A stretch of DNA of 64,000 nucleotides, taken from the NCBI GenBank assembly GCA_009760855.2, contig WPIO01000060.1, positions 7,501 to 71,500 on the forward strand. The letters are read 5' to 3'. The stretch is from Cristatella mucedo (lineage: Eukaryota > Bryozoa > Phylactolaemata > Cristatellidae). Both the position numbers and the translations under genes were made by a program. Positions 56,577-64,000 of this stretch are shown here, piece by piece (the first letter of the stretch is position 1; each line of letters starts with the position of its first letter). Below the pieces are notes generated by a model. It was not told the DNA's origin. It saw only the letters and a program-made list of their open reading frames with translations, and searched no databases.

Positions 56577-56710
56577 GCTGGTTTGGTCTAGCGGTTAAGG
56601 TGCTCGCCCCGACCAAGGTCTGACTGAGGTCGTGGGCTCGAGCCCCGAGGCATATGTGAAGCGCCTGAATAGAGATGAAGTTCTCTTGGGGCGCTATATA
56701 AATGAATTAT
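56577..56710 (+). repeat. SINE-1, best-preserved copy
   Basis: Full structure on the plus strand. A-box region TGGTTTGGTCTAGCGGTTAA; B-box GGTCGTGGGCTCGAGCCCC; then a LINE-B-like tail 'gaagcgcctgaatagagatg' and 'gttctcttggggcgctatat' before AAATGAAT. The tRNA-derived promoter allows RNA polymerase III transcription. The 3' end matches the LINE-B tail in order and spacing. Confidence 0.94.
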
Positions 56711-57094
56711 ATAGTTATATATTTACTAGTTAACTGCAGGTGGGGGCGGGGGGGGTAGTGGTCCTAGAGCTGCAGTGTCTTTTCCTACCACCGCGCACAT
56801 CTCGCTCGCAGAATGTTTCCCCCGAAGACTTCGGGCCAAGCGGAGTAGTGAGAGAACCGTGGCTCTCGCAGGGAGTTGCCGCAATCCGAAGCTATCCGGT
56901 CTTAATTAACGTCTCCGGATCATTACCGCAATCCACCGCCAGGGGCGCTGCAATCGATCGCTGTGCGTGGCGTGCGAATGTACGTAAATTTGCGGGTACA
57001 CTTGTGAACGATAGGGTAGTTTAATATTACATTCAAATTGCAGCGTCACCCAGTCAATTTCGTTTGGATTTTCAGTGGAATTACGAGGACGCCG

Positions 57095-57545
57095 ACCCCC
57101 AAGGCACGCCACGACTTGGCTCCCCATACCTGACTGAACTGCTGCACCAGTTTCAGCCTCTTCGCGCCCTCCGGTCCTGTATGAAAACAATAAACTGGCT
57201 GTTCTATTCCTCCTCTTAAAGACCGTTAGCGACAGGAGCTTTAGCTCTGTAAGTCCTGGGATGGAACTCACTTCCACAATTCTTACGCAACGACAACTAC
57301 TCTCCTGCTGCCGACTATGGCGCATCCTTTTCAGCGGTACTGAGCTGCTACTTCCACACTACACACTACCTCAACTGCTCTCCCGACTCTGCTATGCTTC
57401 CCAATTTCTTTTTGTTGCGTGAAATGAAGTCTTTTGGCTACCGAATGCTTACCGAAAGCCGCTTTGACTGTAGGTGCGAAATACAAAACTCTTCCTGCGT
57501 AAACCCACATAGTCTTTATGGCTTTATGGAGTTACATTACATTTC
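57095..57545 (+). repeat. LINE-A 3' fragment
   Basis: Begins 'aaggcacgccacgacttggctccc' (LTHKARHGLAP region), runs through broken C-terminal frames and the 'ctaccgaatgcttaccgaaagccgc' box to 'ggagttacattacatt'. Confidence 0.9.
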
Positions 57546-57904
57546 GGTAGGTTGCGATAGTGGCCAGCGACGTTGGAGGCCATTTGCATGACGAACATAC
57601 GAGCGCAATGGCGTGAGATAATAATATTGCACTTGATTGCATCTGGTGGGTAATATCTTCTGACATTGTACTACAACATTCAATGGAAATTCGAGCTTTG
57701 GACCGCCGATTTCCGGTCAATCGCTGCTTAATTAGAGTTTCCGGTGGAGTGGGTAGCGTGGACTGTGGTAACTGGTTAAACCCTAGAGGTTGGCAGTCCA
57801 GGTTTGGGGAAGCCCAGGCGTCGCGGCGTCTGCGCTCTGGCGCCGAGCCAAATTATCTTGAGTAGTTAACCGCAGCAGTGCGCGAGACGGCGAGGTGTGT
57901 GTCG

Positions 57905-58000
57905 ATGGTGCAGTACGAATGACAGGATTCGAACCCACGATCTCGGTGCAGAGGTCACGAAAAGCAACCGCCTTACCTAGTGTGCCATCGCGTAATCTAC
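57905..58000 (-). repeat. SINE-2-like head
   Basis: In reverse: 'gatggcacactaggtaaggcggttgctt', then GATCGTGGGTTCGAATCC. tRNA-like head present, SINE-2 body missing, so it may be a truncated copy or a related family. Confidence 0.7.
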
Positions 58001-58717
58001 GTACCGGCGTAACCTTCGCTTCGCCGGTAGAGAGCGATTTTTGCCAGGTGCCCAAAGCCGACTCGGTATCTCCGCACATCGGAGCGGCTCGCCGCTGCGG
58101 TTCGCCTCGCACGCCGGAGGGGCTGCGGTGGCTCGTGCCGCCACCGCGATGCGCCCAGGAAAAAAGTCACACAACACTTCCCAGCCACCAGCGAGCGCCA
58201 CGCCCGATGGAGCTGTGCCAGTGAAACTCGACACCGCTTGCTGTGCATGCAGCTTTCCCCGTACGCGGAGCCCCTGAGCCGCTCTGCAGAGACGGCGGCA
58301 GGCGGTCGCTGGAGCCATCGCTGCTCCATCTCTTCTGATGTTAGAGAGTCGAGCTGCGATTGGCCGAATCGGGCCGCCGCCTCTGGAGTTGCGCGCGTGC
58401 TGGGCCGCTTGTCGGGCACATCGCCTCGCTCGGTATTTCGGAGCGGCAACATGTCCATCGAATCGCGAAGCGCGTGGCATCTAACTAGTACCCCGGCCAC
58501 TCACCGAAGGCCGGGCGCTTCGAGCCTATCGCTGGGCCACGCGCTCTGAGCCATACGTGCGGTCAGGCCGGTGATCACGTGAAAAGCCACGTGCCTGACT
58601 TGGCCCCTGGCTTTCCGAAACAAACAGGACTCGCCCCTTTGCGTGCGGTTCGCCGTTTCGGGATGCGGCTGCCAATCGCGCACTCGACGAGCTGTGTGCG
58701 CATGCAGGAGCAGCAGA
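58000..58717 (+). promoter_or_regulatory. CpG island and 5' region of the alpha-arrestin gene
   Basis: Strongly CpG-rich DNA leading up to the ARRDC start codon. It contains two perfect CACGTG E-boxes (58576-58581 and 58588-58593) separated by 6 bp. An upstream ATG at 58702 opens a 35-codon frame that overlaps the main start in another frame. Long arginine/alanine-rich frames on both strands here are probably a by-product of base composition. Confidence 0.55.

Positions 58718-64000
<5,283 letters not shown>

Noticed and set aside
57977-58500. Two overlapping 167-codon minus-strand frames in the CpG island
   Set aside because: Arg/Ala-rich composition expected from GC-rich DNA, no domain, no ATG context, and they overlap each other; more likely ARRDC 5' region.

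Overview
This window is nuclear DNA from an animal. It contains spliced genes with GT-AG introns, long introns filled with LINE and SINE copies, dinucleotide microsatellites, CpG-rich islands and no bacterial-style operons. The genes are an invertebrate-like DGCR8/Pasha, a CCDC90B/MCUR1-family gene and an alpha-arrestin. The repeats are LINEs with short-tandem 3' tails, tRNA-derived SINEs that share a LINE-like tail, SPIN-like hAT MITEs and Tc1/mariner/pogo debris. Together they fit a non-vertebrate metazoan with a repeat-rich genome, possibly a mollusc or other lophotrochozoan. That placement is an inference, not proof.

Layout. (1) 1-2182, minus strand: the end of an unrecognised gene that runs off the left edge. 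Three candidate exons agree in phase; the largest is open for 226 codons. (2) 5275-19860, minus strand: DGCR8, the RNA-binding partner of Drosha in the Microprocessor. I assembled 13 coding exons (613 codons) by reading splice sites and checking phase. They carry the N-terminal region, WW/heme-binding region, both dsRBDs and most of the core. The last short C-terminal exon was not found. (3) 19.9-34 kb: the likely DGCR8 upstream region near 21.1-21.8 kb, then mostly repeats. These include an old full-length LINE (26.3-30.1 kb) broken by a SPIN-like MITE and by another LINE's tail. A CpG-rich island at 24.66-25.45 kb has no assigned gene. (4) 34104-46391, minus strand: a CCDC90B/MCUR1-type mitochondrial inner-membrane coiled-coil gene. 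Its 11.4 kb intron holds a nearly intact LINE (40.5-43.9 kb) with one in-frame stop. (5) 46.5-58 kb: LINE and SINE copies, a mariner transposase fragment, a possible MITE, and a TATA-containing stretch with an unknown ORF at 55.8-56.5 kb. (6) 58718-64000, plus strand: the first three coding exons of an alpha-arrestin (ARRDC family) behind a CpG island with two closely spaced CACGTG E-boxes. The gene runs off the right edge.

The genes do not form a pathway. Two LINE families dominate the repeats. LINE-A has a CATTA-type tail and one near-intact copy. LINE-B has an ATT/TAA tail and about a dozen 5'-truncated copies. SINE-1 has a tRNA-like head and a 3' end very like the LINE-B tail, suggesting it borrows that LINE's machinery. 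SINE-2 is a second tRNA-derived family. Many computed reading frames in this window begin at non-ATG codons and are not genes; they are omitted.
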